Assembly (NCBI GenBank): GCA_963765285.1 | Contig: CAVXVR010000008.1 | Coordinates: 124,001-188,000 of the forward strand | Source of the DNA: CAVWZH01 sp963765285 | GTDB taxonomy: Bacteria; Acidobacteriota; Terriglobia; Terriglobales; Acidobacteriaceae | Length of the DNA: 64,000 bases | Reading direction: 5' to 3' | Shown here: piece by piece, positions 43,401 to 51,676 of the stretch | Layout: every line of letters starts with the position of its first letter | How positions within the stretch are numbered: position 1 is the first letter of the stretch | Position numbers and translations under genes: made by a program | Notes under the pieces: model-generated | Seen by the model: only the letters and a program-made list of their open reading frames with translations | The model's database searches: none | What the model was told of the DNA's origin: nothing

Positions 43401-44994
43401 TCACCTGCGCAAACAACTGTTTGAAATAATTGAACAGCGGCTGCGGCCGGTTTGATAAACAAGCCAGCGGCGTATCAGTGCCCATCGACCCGACAGGTTC
43501 TTCGCCTTTTCCGGCCATCGGCTCAAGGATCATTTTCAGATCCTCATCCGTATAGCCGAACGCGCGCTGTCGCGGCACAATCGTCTCACGATTGCCCGTC
43601 TGCACCCGCGAGGGCTCGGGCAATTGGTCCATGTTGATCTGTTTTTCCTTGAGCCACTGCGCATAGGGCTGGCGGGAAATGAGCTTCTGCTTGATCTCCT
43701 TGTCGGAGACAAGGCGGCCTTCCACCGTATCCACCAGAAACATCTTGCCGGGTTGCAGGCGGCCTTTGCTCTTCACTCGCCCCGGTTCGATGTCGAGCAC
43801 GCCGGCCTCGGATGACATCACCACCAGATCGTCATTCGTAACCACGTAACGCCCGGGACGCAGCCCGTTGCGATCGAGCGTCGCGCCAATTACGCGTCCA
43901 TCGGTGAACGCAATCGCCGCCGGACCGTCCCACGGCTCCATCAGAGACGCGTGATACTCATAGAAGGCGCGCTTGCTGTTCTTCATGTGCGGATTTCCCG
44001 CCCAGGCCTCAGGAATCAGCATGGCCATGACGTGGGGGAGGGACCGTCCCGCCTGAAAAAGCAGCTCGACCGCGTTGTCAAAGTTGGCGGAATCGCTGCC
44101 GCCCGGTGCGATGACGGGAAATATCTTTTTCAAATCATCGCCGAAAAGCGGCGACTCCAGAACCGATTGCCGAGCGTGCATCCATGCTACGTTTCCCTTG
44201 AGAGTATTGATTTCGCCGTTGTGGGCGACGTAGCGGTACGGGTGCGCCAACTGCCAACTGGGAAACGTGTTCGTGGAAAATCGCTGATGCACCAGGCACA
44301 GCGCGCTGACCGCATCCGGATCGGAAAGATCGCCGTAGAAATTGGCGATCTGCGGCGCCAACAGCAGACCTTTGTACACAATCGTCCGTGCCGACAGCGA
44401 TGGAATGTAAAAGAAGTGCTTATCCTCAATCTCCGATTCCGCGATCTCCCTCTCGGCGCGCTTGCGCACCACGTAGAGCTTGCGCTCGAAAGCGTCTTCG
44501 TTCATCTCCGGCCCGCGGCCGACAAAAATTTGCTCGATGTACGGCTGCGAGGCACGCGCCACACGGCCGATGGCGTCGCCCTCCACGGGAGTATCGCGCC
44601 AGCCCAGCACCGTCAGGCCTTCTTCGCCGATGATGCGTTCGAGAACGCCCTCCACCTGCAGCCGCTGATGTTTCTCCACGGGCAAAAAGCACATGCCAAT
44701 GCCGTACTCGCCGGGCTGGGGAAGCGTGAAGCCCAACTGAGCACATTCGCGGGCGAAGAACTTGTGTGGAATCTGGATCAGCACGCCGGCACCGTCGCCG
44801 GTTTCGGGATCGCAGCCGCAGGCGCCACGGTGGGTCAGGTTGATTAAGACCTGGATGCCCTGGCGGATAATCTCGTGACTCTTCTCACCGCGAACGCTGG
44901 CCACAAACCCAATGCCACAAGCGTCATGCTCGTGAGCAGGGTCGTACATCCCCTGGGCAGGGGGAAGACCGTTCGCGGTTTTGAAGGCCGTCAT
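40405..44994 (-). CDS. gltB: Glutamate synthase large subunit
   Basis: The 1529-residue enzyme makes two glutamates from glutamine and 2-oxoglutarate. A ~25-residue propeptide precedes the nucleophile Cys in HEHDACGIGFVASVRG. The N-terminal amidotransferase domain continues with HQRFSTNTFPSWQLAHPYR. The FMN-binding synthase domain has GEGGEDEERY, RFGVTANYL and SGGTGASPWSSIKHAG. The 3Fe-4S cysteines lie in CIMLRKCHLNTCSVGIATQ. The C-terminal GXGXG beta-helix follows. Full length. The ~200-base gap upstream shows no regulatory site I can name. Confidence 0.97.
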   Translation of the reverse strand: MTAFKTANGLPPAQGMYDPAHEHDACGIGFVASVRGEKSHEIIRQGIQVLINLTHRGACGCDPETGDGAGVLIQIPHKFFARECAQLGFTLPQPGEYGIGMCFLPVEKHQRLQVEGVLERIIGEEGLTVLGWRDTPVEGDAIGRVARASQPYIEQIFVGRGPEMNEDAFERKLYVVRKRAEREIAESEIEDKHFFYIPSLSARTIVYKGLLLAPQIANFYGDLSDPDAVSALCLVHQRFSTNTFPSWQLAHPYRYVAHNGEINTLKGNVAWMHARQSVLESPLFGDDLKKIFPVIAPGGSDSANFDNAVELLFQAGRSLPHVMAMLIPEAWAGNPHMKNSKRAFYEYHASLMEPWDGPAAIAFTDGRVIGATLDRNGLRPGRYVVTNDDLVVMSSEAGVLDIEPGRVKSKGRLQPGKMFLVDTVEGRLVSDKEIKQKLISRQPYAQWLKEKQINMDQLPEPSRVQTGNRETIVPRQRAFGYTDEDLKMILEPMAGKGEEPVGSMGTDTPLACLSNRPQPLFNYFKQLFAQVTNPPIDPIREEMVMSLISYIGTERNILGETPDNCHTLRLPHPILTNRELEKLRRVSTSDLLATTLPALFRAADGEAGLKSALDELAKRASLAVKSGYTLLILSDRGVDKDYAPIPSLLALAAVHNLLVREETRTLVAVIIESGEPREVMHFALLIGYGASAVNPYLALETLEDLAWRGYLPDGLDAEFATKNFIKAINKGLLKTFSKMGISTLQSYRGAQVFEAIGLSKELVDAYFAGTTSRLEGVGLGVLAREAQMKHEFAFRPVTESDTELAVGGSYHYRVNGEYHLLNPLTISKLQHAVRQSSFATFQEYTDLIDKQSENMATLRSLMKIKKGKKPLPIEEVEPAKEIVKRFTTGAMSFGSISKEAHETLAIAMNRIGGMSNTGEGGEDEERYKRDANGDWRRSAVKQVASARFGVTANYLVNAAELQIKMAQGAKPGEGGQLPGHKVDDVIARLRHSIPGVGLISPPPHHDIYSIEDLAQLIYDLKNVNPQARIAVKLVAEIGVGTVAAGVAKAHADVVLISGDSGGTGASPWSSIKHAGIPWELGLAETQQVLLLNDLRSRIRVQTDGKLQTGRDVVIAALLGAEEFGFATTPLITMGCIMLRKCHLNTCSVGIATQDPELRKKFQGQPEHVINFFFYIAEQMRQYMAELGFRKVDQMVGRVDMLDVQPAVDHWKARGIDLSAVLYNPELPGRVARRCVQAQDHGLEQALDHEIIKQSRAAVEVRTPVEIELPIRNVHRAVGAMLSGEIARRYGSEGLPDDTIHVRLSGSAGQSFGAFLAKGVTLTLAGEANDYVGKGLSGGRLVVSPPPGSRFAAEENILIGNVALYGATSGEAFFNGMAGERFAVRNSGATAVVEGVGDHGCEYMTNGLVLVLGSCGRNFAAGMSGGIAYVFDDRSGFTEGRCNLASVDLEPVIEPADIQLLKDLVQRHLALTRSRRARKILDNWTESLPRFIKVFPHEFKRVLGVARVSQPYIPGQALPVPVEVETVTYG

Positions 44995-45192
44995 CGTGAT
45001 CGTCCCAGTGCAACATGCTCAGCCCCTGGAAAGTGTCGAGAATTTCCCTGCCTCGTGGCCCGTGAGACACGATGGTTCTCGGAACATCTGGAGCTTATCG
45101 TCCAATCTATTGATAAGGCAGGCGGGTGCCCAAAGTACAATCGAGAATTTCGATTTGGCTGATGGGTATTTCGAGGGGAGCTCCCGTCGCCC

Positions 45193-47436
45193 CTAGTAGT
45201 GAAACCGATAGCGAAATTCCACAAAAATCTCCCGCGGATTGTTCCAGTGAAAGCCTCCGAAAGTCAGGCTGTTATCGATCAGCAGATGGCGGTTGGCGAC
45301 ATTCAGGGCTGTCAGGGAAAGCGAATAGCGTTCGCTGAAGTTTTTTCCCATTGAAAGATCGAAAGTGGTGTGCTGCGGGAGATAGTCGGGCGGAGGGTCG
45401 CCATTGGTGAAGCCCGACCCGTAGTAGACGTTGGTTGAGGCGAAGCTCCTCCAGGGAAGGGTCACTTCGCCGCCCACGTTCAGAGTGTTTCTCTGATCAT
45501 GATCCAGGGCAAAAAGCGGGGTGGGAGGAGAAAAGTCGGTGAGTCCGCCGGTGATTGGCCCGCGTCCGAGAGCGACTTGGTTTGAGTAGGCAAGATGAAG
45601 TTGGGCCCTATGCCAGATTCTGGGAGAGCGCAGGGTCACTTCCCAGCCCGTAATGATCGCCTGCGCGATAGTAAGGGGAAAAAAGATGTTCGAGTCGCCC
45701 ACGTTGCTGTGATCGAAGAAATTTGTCGCGTTTGTCCGGAAGGTATCTGCGTCCACGGTCCAGCCTCGGATGGGAATGGTGACTCCGAACTGGTGTTCTT
45801 CATCGCGCTCGCCCTTCAGCGGGATGAATCCCAGACTTTGTTCGTCGACAAACTGAAGGAGCGGGCCGGAGGCGGTCAGCAACGGCGGCGCCTGGTACCA
45901 ATGTCCGTAGAAAGCGCGGAAGATCCACTTCAAGCGAGGTACGGTCAGCGCCACGCCGAAGCGGGGGTTGATGGTGCTCTCGGTGATTCCGCCGGTGAAA
46001 TAGGTGGGTCGCATTCCCGCCATCAGGGTTAGCCAGGGAAACGGTTTGACTTTATCTTCAAGGGAGAAAGCGGTGAGGCCACCGGAAGCAGACTCGGGAT
46101 GGCGAAAGTTTGTGTTCCCGCTGTTGTCGTTAAAGATAAGGCCAAAGAGCTGATTGTCGTGTTGCCAGAATCCGTAGAGGCCAGCCTGCAAGTTGTTGTT
46201 AGCCACGTTGGCGCTGAATGTGGTCTGGCCACCGACATAATTCGACGTACGGTCGTCCGTGGTGGCGCTCGGAATGTCTGTCGGATCGCTATCATAATTG
46301 GCGCTGTTGTAGTGGTAAAAGGGCGAGACTGTCAGCAAAAGCTTCGGATTGAACGTGTGCACCCAGGAAAAATTAACAACAGCATCGCCTTCGTGCTCGC
46401 CATCGCGCAAGCCACTGCTGTTGTATTCCTGATTTTCCTCAGAGTTCGGATCGGGATCATATGGAATCTGGTAGTAGTCCTTGCGGAGTGACGTGACCAG
46501 GCGAAGCTGGTTCGACGGGTTCAGGTTGAAAATCAAGGAACCGAAGCCACCGTAGCCGTTCGCCGCATCGTGAATTACCTGAGCGGTTGGAGTCTGCAGA
46601 CCCAGATCGCTGCGATTGCCGTTCAGGCTGGCGTAGTAGGCGAAGCGTTCGGTGTGGCTGCCGAAGCTGATGGCGTCGTTGGTCTGGTAAAAGTTGCCGG
46701 CGCTCAGAAAAAGCTCGCCCTCGTTATTTCGTTCGAAACCCGTCCGGGGAAGAATGTTGAAAACGCCATAGGTGCGGTCGCCGAAATCCGCCTCATAGCT
46801 GCCCCGCATGACCTCCATAAAGTCGATATCTTTGGGATCGAACTGCGGGCCGACGTTGGACGCGATATTTGTGTTCGGGATCGCGATGCCGTCCACCAGC
46901 CAGCTGACCTGATGTCCGCCGCGAATGTGCAGCTGGTCGTGGGTGACGTACGATCCGGGAACGTAATCGGTGATCATGGCGAAGCTGTTGGTACGCGAAG
47001 CACCGGGTGTGCGCTCGATGTCTGACCGATCGATCAGTACCGTCGGCGTGGCCGAGTCGGTTGGTACCGTCTCAAGCGGGGTGGCGAGAACGCTGACGGT
47101 CTGCTTGCCCACTTCCATTCCTAACGCGAAGTGCAGGACCGGTTCCGTGTTCGACTCCACCGTGAAGTCTTGTTCGCTCTGAGCGAATCCGGGGCTGGCA
47201 ACGCTGACCGAATAATCGCCTATCGGGACTGCATTGAAGGCAAACTCGCCGTTGTCGTCGGTGTTGGTGGTCTTGCTCCAGTCGGAGGTTCGGGCTTTCA
47301 GCATGACCATGGCGCCCTGCACCGGCCGGTGTTGCGGATCATGGACGACACCGCGCACCGAACCGTAAACGGCGCCGTAGGCGCTGGCTTGAAGCAATAA
47401 CAGTGCAGAAATTAGGAAGACACGAAGTGCGCTCAT
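45193..47436 (-). CDS. TonB-dependent receptor with N-terminal carboxypeptidase-like domain
   Basis: The 747-residue protein has a signal peptide (MSALRVFLISALLLLQASAY), then a CarboxypepD_reg-like domain (VRGVVHDPQHRPVQGAMVML, then GEFAFNAVPIGDYSVSV). A plug follows (TNSFAMITDYVPGSYVT, LHIRGGHQVSWLVDGIAIPN), then a 22-strand-type barrel ending in aromatic FRYRFHY. It is an outer-membrane transporter for an unknown ligand. It is the last gene of a possible minus-strand operon with a Cys/His-rich exported protein, DUF1634 and TSUP proteins. Confidence 0.88.
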   Translation of the reverse strand: MSALRVFLISALLLLQASAYGAVYGSVRGVVHDPQHRPVQGAMVMLKARTSDWSKTTNTDDNGEFAFNAVPIGDYSVSVASPGFAQSEQDFTVESNTEPVLHFALGMEVGKQTVSVLATPLETVPTDSATPTVLIDRSDIERTPGASRTNSFAMITDYVPGSYVTHDQLHIRGGHQVSWLVDGIAIPNTNIASNVGPQFDPKDIDFMEVMRGSYEADFGDRTYGVFNILPRTGFERNNEGELFLSAGNFYQTNDAISFGSHTERFAYYASLNGNRSDLGLQTPTAQVIHDAANGYGGFGSLIFNLNPSNQLRLVTSLRKDYYQIPYDPDPNSEENQEYNSSGLRDGEHEGDAVVNFSWVHTFNPKLLLTVSPFYHYNSANYDSDPTDIPSATTDDRTSNYVGGQTTFSANVANNNLQAGLYGFWQHDNQLFGLIFNDNSGNTNFRHPESASGGLTAFSLEDKVKPFPWLTLMAGMRPTYFTGGITESTINPRFGVALTVPRLKWIFRAFYGHWYQAPPLLTASGPLLQFVDEQSLGFIPLKGERDEEHQFGVTIPIRGWTVDADTFRTNATNFFDHSNVGDSNIFFPLTIAQAIITGWEVTLRSPRIWHRAQLHLAYSNQVALGRGPITGGLTDFSPPTPLFALDHDQRNTLNVGGEVTLPWRSFASTNVYYGSGFTNGDPPPDYLPQHTTFDLSMGKNFSERYSLSLTALNVANRHLLIDNSLTFGGFHWNNPREIFVEFRYRFHY

Positions 47437-47648
47437 TGGTAGTCCTCAGTAGCCCTCTTCCGCTACCTCGCATGACAAAAACTAAACGTGGGCCCAGGAT
47501 CGAGCTGATTGGGACTCTCTTCCTAAAGGAAACCAAGATCAGGAAGAAGCCTGCCCTACCTCGCAATCTGCGTGTTCAACGAAGCCACAAAAAAGTGGCA
47601 TGGTCGAAACGCCGAAAGTGCCCCGGCCGGTCGAGTGTGGAGAGTGGC

Positions 47649-48050
47649 TTAGAGGAGAGGAGGTGCGCGGCCAGAATAGGCGTCGCCCGGTGTGATTGCC
47701 CGCACGCTGGGAGCGTGGCTCGCAATGTCCAGGGTTAGGATCGCAAGATTCCGCGCGGCGATAAACTGAGCAACTTGCGCCCATTGTGAGCGTGCCAGCG
47801 ACCGGCAGCACTCGTGGCTGGGACAAGAGCGTGAGGAGATCCCATGTTCCGAGGGAGAAGCCGTTATGCCATCGGAATCAGAAACGGACGGCGCCATCCC
47901 ATGGCAGTGGGGCATTTCCCCCGTGGCGGATTGCATTGGCGTGCGGCGGCAGCAAGCTGGCGTCTGCTCCATGCCCACAGCGTTCGCCGCAGGAAGGAGG
48001 ACGCCGAGCAGCAGAATCAACAGAACGAGTCTGGCAGTTGCGCGCTGCAT
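47649..48050 (-). CDS. Small exported Cys/His-rich protein
   Basis: From ATG 48050 the product is 133 residues with a signal peptide (RLVLLILLLGVLLPAANA). The mature part is rich in metal-ligand residues: TPACCRRTPM, MPHCHGMAP and RSCPSHECCRSLARSQW. The spacing of Cys, His and Met suggests metal (for example copper) binding in the periplasm, but I know no named family. A start at 48104 is also open. It lies 213 bases upstream of the TonB-dependent receptor on the same strand and may supply or sense its substrate. Confidence 0.65.
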   Translation of the reverse strand: MQRATARLVLLILLLGVLLPAANAVGMEQTPACCRRTPMQSATGEMPHCHGMAPSVSDSDGITASPSEHGISSRSCPSHECCRSLARSQWAQVAQFIAARNLAILTLDIASHAPSVRAITPGDAYSGRAPPLL

Positions 48051-48154
48051 ATTCCCCACAGGATCGTCAGTCGTAGAACAAGACCGTTCGATCCAGGAAT
48101 CCAAAGAGCATAGCGGGTCGGGCGGTGAAAAACAATCCCGGGGTTAATCCGCCC

Positions 48155-48538
48155 TCAGTACGGCGGCCCCAGCAGGCTGAAGAGCAGGATGACGAGCACC
48201 AGCGACGCAAAGCCCATATACATTCGGTCACCCTCTTCCGCAAAACCGACGATAGACAAGGCGACCCGCGCCACCGGGGTCGCGATGAGCAAAAGCAATC
48301 CGAGCTGCATAATTCCACGCCCGTGAAACGAAAGCGCCTCCCCCACAATTCCCCTGATGTGTCGGAGATCGGAGGGTTCGCCGCGAAATATGCGGTAATT
48401 GGCCGGCGAGGATCCGTGCCTCACCAAATAGATAATTGCTCCGGCGGAAACCACCGCGGCCGAGATCATCACTCCGGTGCGAAGCAGGTTGCCGATGAGA
48501 TCCTCCACTTTTTGGTCAGACCACTTGGTCGCCGGCAT
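48155..48538 (-). CDS. DUF1634-family membrane protein
   Basis: From ATG 48538 the product is 127 residues with three predicted transmembrane helices (LLRTGVMISAAVVSAGAIIY, GIMQLGLLLLIATPVARVAL, FASLVLVILLFSLLG). The helices match DUF1634 proteins, which are usually encoded directly after TSUP-family transporters. Its start codon overlaps the stop of the TSUP gene, so the two are translationally coupled and probably act together. Confidence 0.85.
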   Translation of the reverse strand: MPATKWSDQKVEDLIGNLLRTGVMISAAVVSAGAIIYLVRHGSSPANYRIFRGEPSDLRHIRGIVGEALSFHGRGIMQLGLLLLIATPVARVALSIVGFAEEGDRMYMGFASLVLVILLFSLLGPPY

Positions 48539-49380
48539 CAGATTCTCCCTGCCAAGCCCTGATAGAGCATCTGTACTCCCAGCAAGAAAATGATGGCGCT
48601 GAAAATCAGCCGCAGCCACCTGGTGTCGGTTTTCACCAGGATTCGCGTGCCCAAGAGCGACCCGGCCAACACTCCTAGCATCACGGGCATCGATAGCCCC
48701 GGATCGATGTATCCCCGGTGCAGGTAGATTCCGGCGCTTGCCGCCGCGGTGACGCCAATCATGAAGTTGCTGGTCGTCGTGGAGACTTTGAATGGAATTC
48801 GCATGGCCTGATCCATTGCTAAAACCTTGACCGCCCCCGAGCCGATCCCAAGCAGCCCTGAGAGCGATCCCGCACCGAACATCAAGCCGAATCCCACCGG
48901 CACGCGGCGAACGAAGTAGTGACGGATGCCTTCGGGCGTGGGGAAACTGCCGTTCATGCGCAGCTTAGTAGCCAGAGGATCAGGCACATCGTCGCTTGAG
49001 AGCTTCGTCCGCGGCCGCCCCGACAACACTGCCGAATAAAGAAGCGTAAGACCGAAAACCGTAGCGATGGCGCCCGTCGAGACCCTTGCCGCCAGAAATG
49101 CCCCGAAAAGTGCTCCCAAGGTGGTTGCGATTTCCAGAAACATCCCAATCCTGATGTTGGAGATTCCTTCTTTCACATAGGCGGATGCTGCGCCGGACGA
49201 CGTGGCAATTACCGAAACCAGCGATGCCCCGACAGCATAACGGAGGTCAACTTTGAAGAACAACGTCAGCAGCGGGACGAGCACGACTCCGCCGCCGAGT
49301 CCGGTGAGCGAACCCAGCAGCCCCGCCACGAACGACCCCACTGCAACCAGAATCGTGAACTCCAGAATGGTCATCGTCAT
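48538..49380 (-). CDS. TSUP-family (TauE/SafE-like) sulfite/anion exporter
   Basis: The 280-residue membrane protein has about eight transmembrane helices in two repeats. The first repeat has GSFVAGLLGSLTGLGGGVVL and VGASLVSVIATSSGAASAYV. The second has GSLSGLLGIGSGAVKVLAMD and STTTSNFMIGVTAAASAGIY. TSUP proteins move sulfite, sulfonates or other small anions across the inner membrane; the substrate here is unknown. The promoter should lie in 49381-49567, shared with the divergent gene at 49568. Confidence 0.88.
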   Translation of the reverse strand: MTMTILEFTILVAVGSFVAGLLGSLTGLGGGVVLVPLLTLFFKVDLRYAVGASLVSVIATSSGAASAYVKEGISNIRIGMFLEIATTLGALFGAFLAARVSTGAIATVFGLTLLYSAVLSGRPRTKLSSDDVPDPLATKLRMNGSFPTPEGIRHYFVRRVPVGFGLMFGAGSLSGLLGIGSGAVKVLAMDQAMRIPFKVSTTTSNFMIGVTAAASAGIYLHRGYIDPGLSMPVMLGVLAGSLLGTRILVKTDTRWLRLIFSAIIFLLGVQMLYQGLAGRI

Positions 49381-49567
49381 TCGGGCGTTTTCCTCAGGGC
49401 ATCAGTTTGCCACAGGAATCGCGCGGGCAACGTTTGCACGATGGCTCCCGGTTAGCACGGACGATCCGTGCCCCTTTTTCGTACCCGCAAAGACCCCGGA
49501 ATCACGTAAAATAGAGCAGTCATCTCGTGATCAAAATTTGGTAAGCAACGCACTTTCAGGAGTGTTC

Positions 49568-49786
49568 ATGCATCCTGCATTCTTGGCCCTTTACGCCGGC
49601 CCCGACCAGGTAATGACAGTTACCTCAGGCTTGGCGAGTCTGCTCGGCCTCCTGCTGATCTTCTGGAACAAAGTGGTAGCTGCCTTTTTCCGTATTGTTC
49701 GCCTATTTCAGCGGAGGGACACCAACCCTTCGGGCCCTCCCGCCACGGTAGAGGTTCCCAAGGACACTCCGAAGGGCTCGTCCTAA
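49568..49786 (+). CDS. Small single-pass membrane protein before the phosphatase pair
   Basis: The ATG at 49568 follows CAGGAG and gives 72 residues. One transmembrane helix (TSGLASLLGLLLIFWNKVVA) is followed by a basic patch (FRIVRLFQRRDT) and a Pro/Thr/Lys tail. No family is recognised. It is nine bases upstream of the first alkaline-phosphatase-superfamily gene, so it is likely part of that operon. Confidence 0.65.
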   Translation: MHPAFLALYAGPDQVMTVTSGLASLLGLLLIFWNKVVAAFFRIVRLFQRRDTNPSGPPATVEVPKDTPKGSS

Positions 49787-49795
49787 CTTCCGGAT

Positions 49796-51676
49796 TTGCC
49801 TTTGCGCAAAAAAGTCATCGTCATCGGTCTGGATGGCCTTGAGCCCAGCATTGTGGAATCCATGCTGGAGCGGGGAGAACTGCCGAACCTGGCGCGAATT
49901 CGCGCTGCGGGCGGGTACACTCGCCTGCGAACAACTTACCCGGCGCAGACGCCAGTCGCCTGGTCGTCCTTCGCTACCGGCACCAATCCCGGCGGCCATG
50001 GGATTTTCGATTTCATCTGCCGCGATCCGCAAACCTACCAGCCCGATGTAGCCCTCAGCCGCTTCGAACGTCCCAAGAATGTTTTTTCGCTGCCGCGGGT
50101 GGTGAATCGCCGGAATGGCGTTCCCATCTGGCAGGTCCTGACCCAGGCAGGTGTGCCGAGCATTGTTCTGCGCTGCCCATGCACCTTTCCGCCTGAGGCC
50201 TTGAACGGGCGGATGCTGGCGGGTGTCGGTGTCCCTGATCTCCGCGGCAGCCAGAGCAAAGGAACTTTCTACACGCAAGACCGCAGCGTTGTTCCTCAGG
50301 AAAATGAGCAGCTGATTTATCTTGAGTCCGGTGCAGACTTGCACACGAGAGTAATTGGCCCACGCAATACCAAGCAATCTCCTCCCGGCGACACCTTTTG
50401 TGATCTGCGAGTGAGAGTCGATCAAGCCGGCCGCAAACTCTTGTTTGAAACCGGCGGCACGCCCGCAAAGATCGAAATCGCAGAGAAAACTTGGAGTGAT
50501 TGGATACGATTCAAGTTCAAGCTCTCCCTCCTGCAATCCGTGAGTGGAATTGCGCGGTTTTATGTGCGTCAAGTTGCGCCTCATGTGGAGTTCTATCTTT
50601 CGGCAGTGAACTTCGACCCTGCGGCTCCGTTGTTTCCAGTTTCTTCCCCGCCCGATTATGCAAAGGAACTTGATGAAAGCATCGGACCTTTTTCCACGCT
50701 CGGCATGGCCGAAGATCACGCCGGTTTGAACAATGGCCGCTTCGATGAGGCGGCCTACTTGCAGCAATGTGAACTGGTGCTCGCGGAACGCGAGCGGACC
50801 ATGCGTTTCGAGCTTGAGCGCTTTACCGAGGGATTCTTCTTCATCCTCTTCGATACGCCAGACCGCGTGCAGCACATGCTGTGGCGATTTCGCGACCATG
50901 AACATCCCGGCTACGAGCCCGATCTCACACCCCAACTGGCCACGCGGATCGAAGAGCACTACCTGCGCTGCGACCGCTTGTTGAGCAGCGTCCTCGACAA
51001 AGTCGACGAAGACACACTACTGATCGTGCTTTCCGATCATGGCTTCGGAACCTTTCGGCGGGCTTTCGACACAAACACCTGGCTGTGGCAAAACGGTTTG
51101 CTGAAGCTGCAAGATGGCCGCAAACCCGGCGAAGACCTGGGCGAAGGCTTTGCGGCGGTAGACTGGTCGAAGACCTACGCCTATGCAGTGGGCCTGGGAG
51201 GGATTTATCTCAACCTCAAAGGCCGTGAGCAACAAGGAATTCTGGAAGAGGGCACTGAGGCGGAACGTGTCCGCGCGGCGATTCAGAACGGCCTAGCAGG
51301 CTTTCCAGACGCTGCAACCTCGCGTCCCGCGATCCGCACAGTCTCCCGGCGCGAGCAACTTTACTCCGGCCCATTCGTCGAGAACTCTCCCGATCTGCTG
51401 GTCAACTATCATCCCGGTTTCCGCGTGTCTTGGCAAACGGCCGTAGGCGGATTCGCCCAGTCCGTGCTCGAGGACAATAAACGCCGCTGGAGCGGCGACC
51501 ACATCGTGGATCCCGAGGCCGTGCCGGGCATACTTTTCATGAATCGCCCTCTCCGCCAAAATCATGCGCCGGGTGTTGGTGCGAGTATCATTGACCTGGC
51601 GCCGACGATCTTGAATTATCTCGGAGTGCTCGTTCCAGAATCCATGGAAGGCAAGTCTTTACTTCACGAACCATGA
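49796..51676 (+). CDS. Alkaline-phosphatase-superfamily protein (nucleotide pyrophosphatase/phosphodiesterase type)
   Basis: TTG 49796 gives 626 residues; another TTG lies six bases on. The metal site and nucleophile region read KVIVIGLDGLEPSIVESML and TPVAWSSFATGTNPGGHGIF. Later ligands are in FDTPDRVQHMLWRF and LLIVLSDHGFGTFRRAF. The C-terminus has DLAPTILNYLGV and MEGKSL. These enzymes cut or transfer phosphate, phosphoethanolamine or sulfate esters; the substrate is not readable. No signal peptide is visible, so it may be cytoplasmic. It overlaps the second phosphatase gene by four bases. Confidence 0.85.
   Translation: MPLRKKVIVIGLDGLEPSIVESMLERGELPNLARIRAAGGYTRLRTTYPAQTPVAWSSFATGTNPGGHGIFDFICRDPQTYQPDVALSRFERPKNVFSLPRVVNRRNGVPIWQVLTQAGVPSIVLRCPCTFPPEALNGRMLAGVGVPDLRGSQSKGTFYTQDRSVVPQENEQLIYLESGADLHTRVIGPRNTKQSPPGDTFCDLRVRVDQAGRKLLFETGGTPAKIEIAEKTWSDWIRFKFKLSLLQSVSGIARFYVRQVAPHVEFYLSAVNFDPAAPLFPVSSPPDYAKELDESIGPFSTLGMAEDHAGLNNGRFDEAAYLQQCELVLAERERTMRFELERFTEGFFFILFDTPDRVQHMLWRFRDHEHPGYEPDLTPQLATRIEEHYLRCDRLLSSVLDKVDEDTLLIVLSDHGFGTFRRAFDTNTWLWQNGLLKLQDGRKPGEDLGEGFAAVDWSKTYAYAVGLGGIYLNLKGREQQGILEEGTEAERVRAAIQNGLAGFPDAATSRPAIRTVSRREQLYSGPFVENSPDLLVNYHPGFRVSWQTAVGGFAQSVLEDNKRRWSGDHIVDPEAVPGILFMNRPLRQNHAPGVGASIIDLAPTILNYLGVLVPESMEGKSLLHEP

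Noticed and set aside
41845..44847. Long plus-strand open frames opposite gltB
   Set aside because: gltB is full length with all motifs on the minus strand; the opposite frames have no recognisable domains and no ribosome sites.
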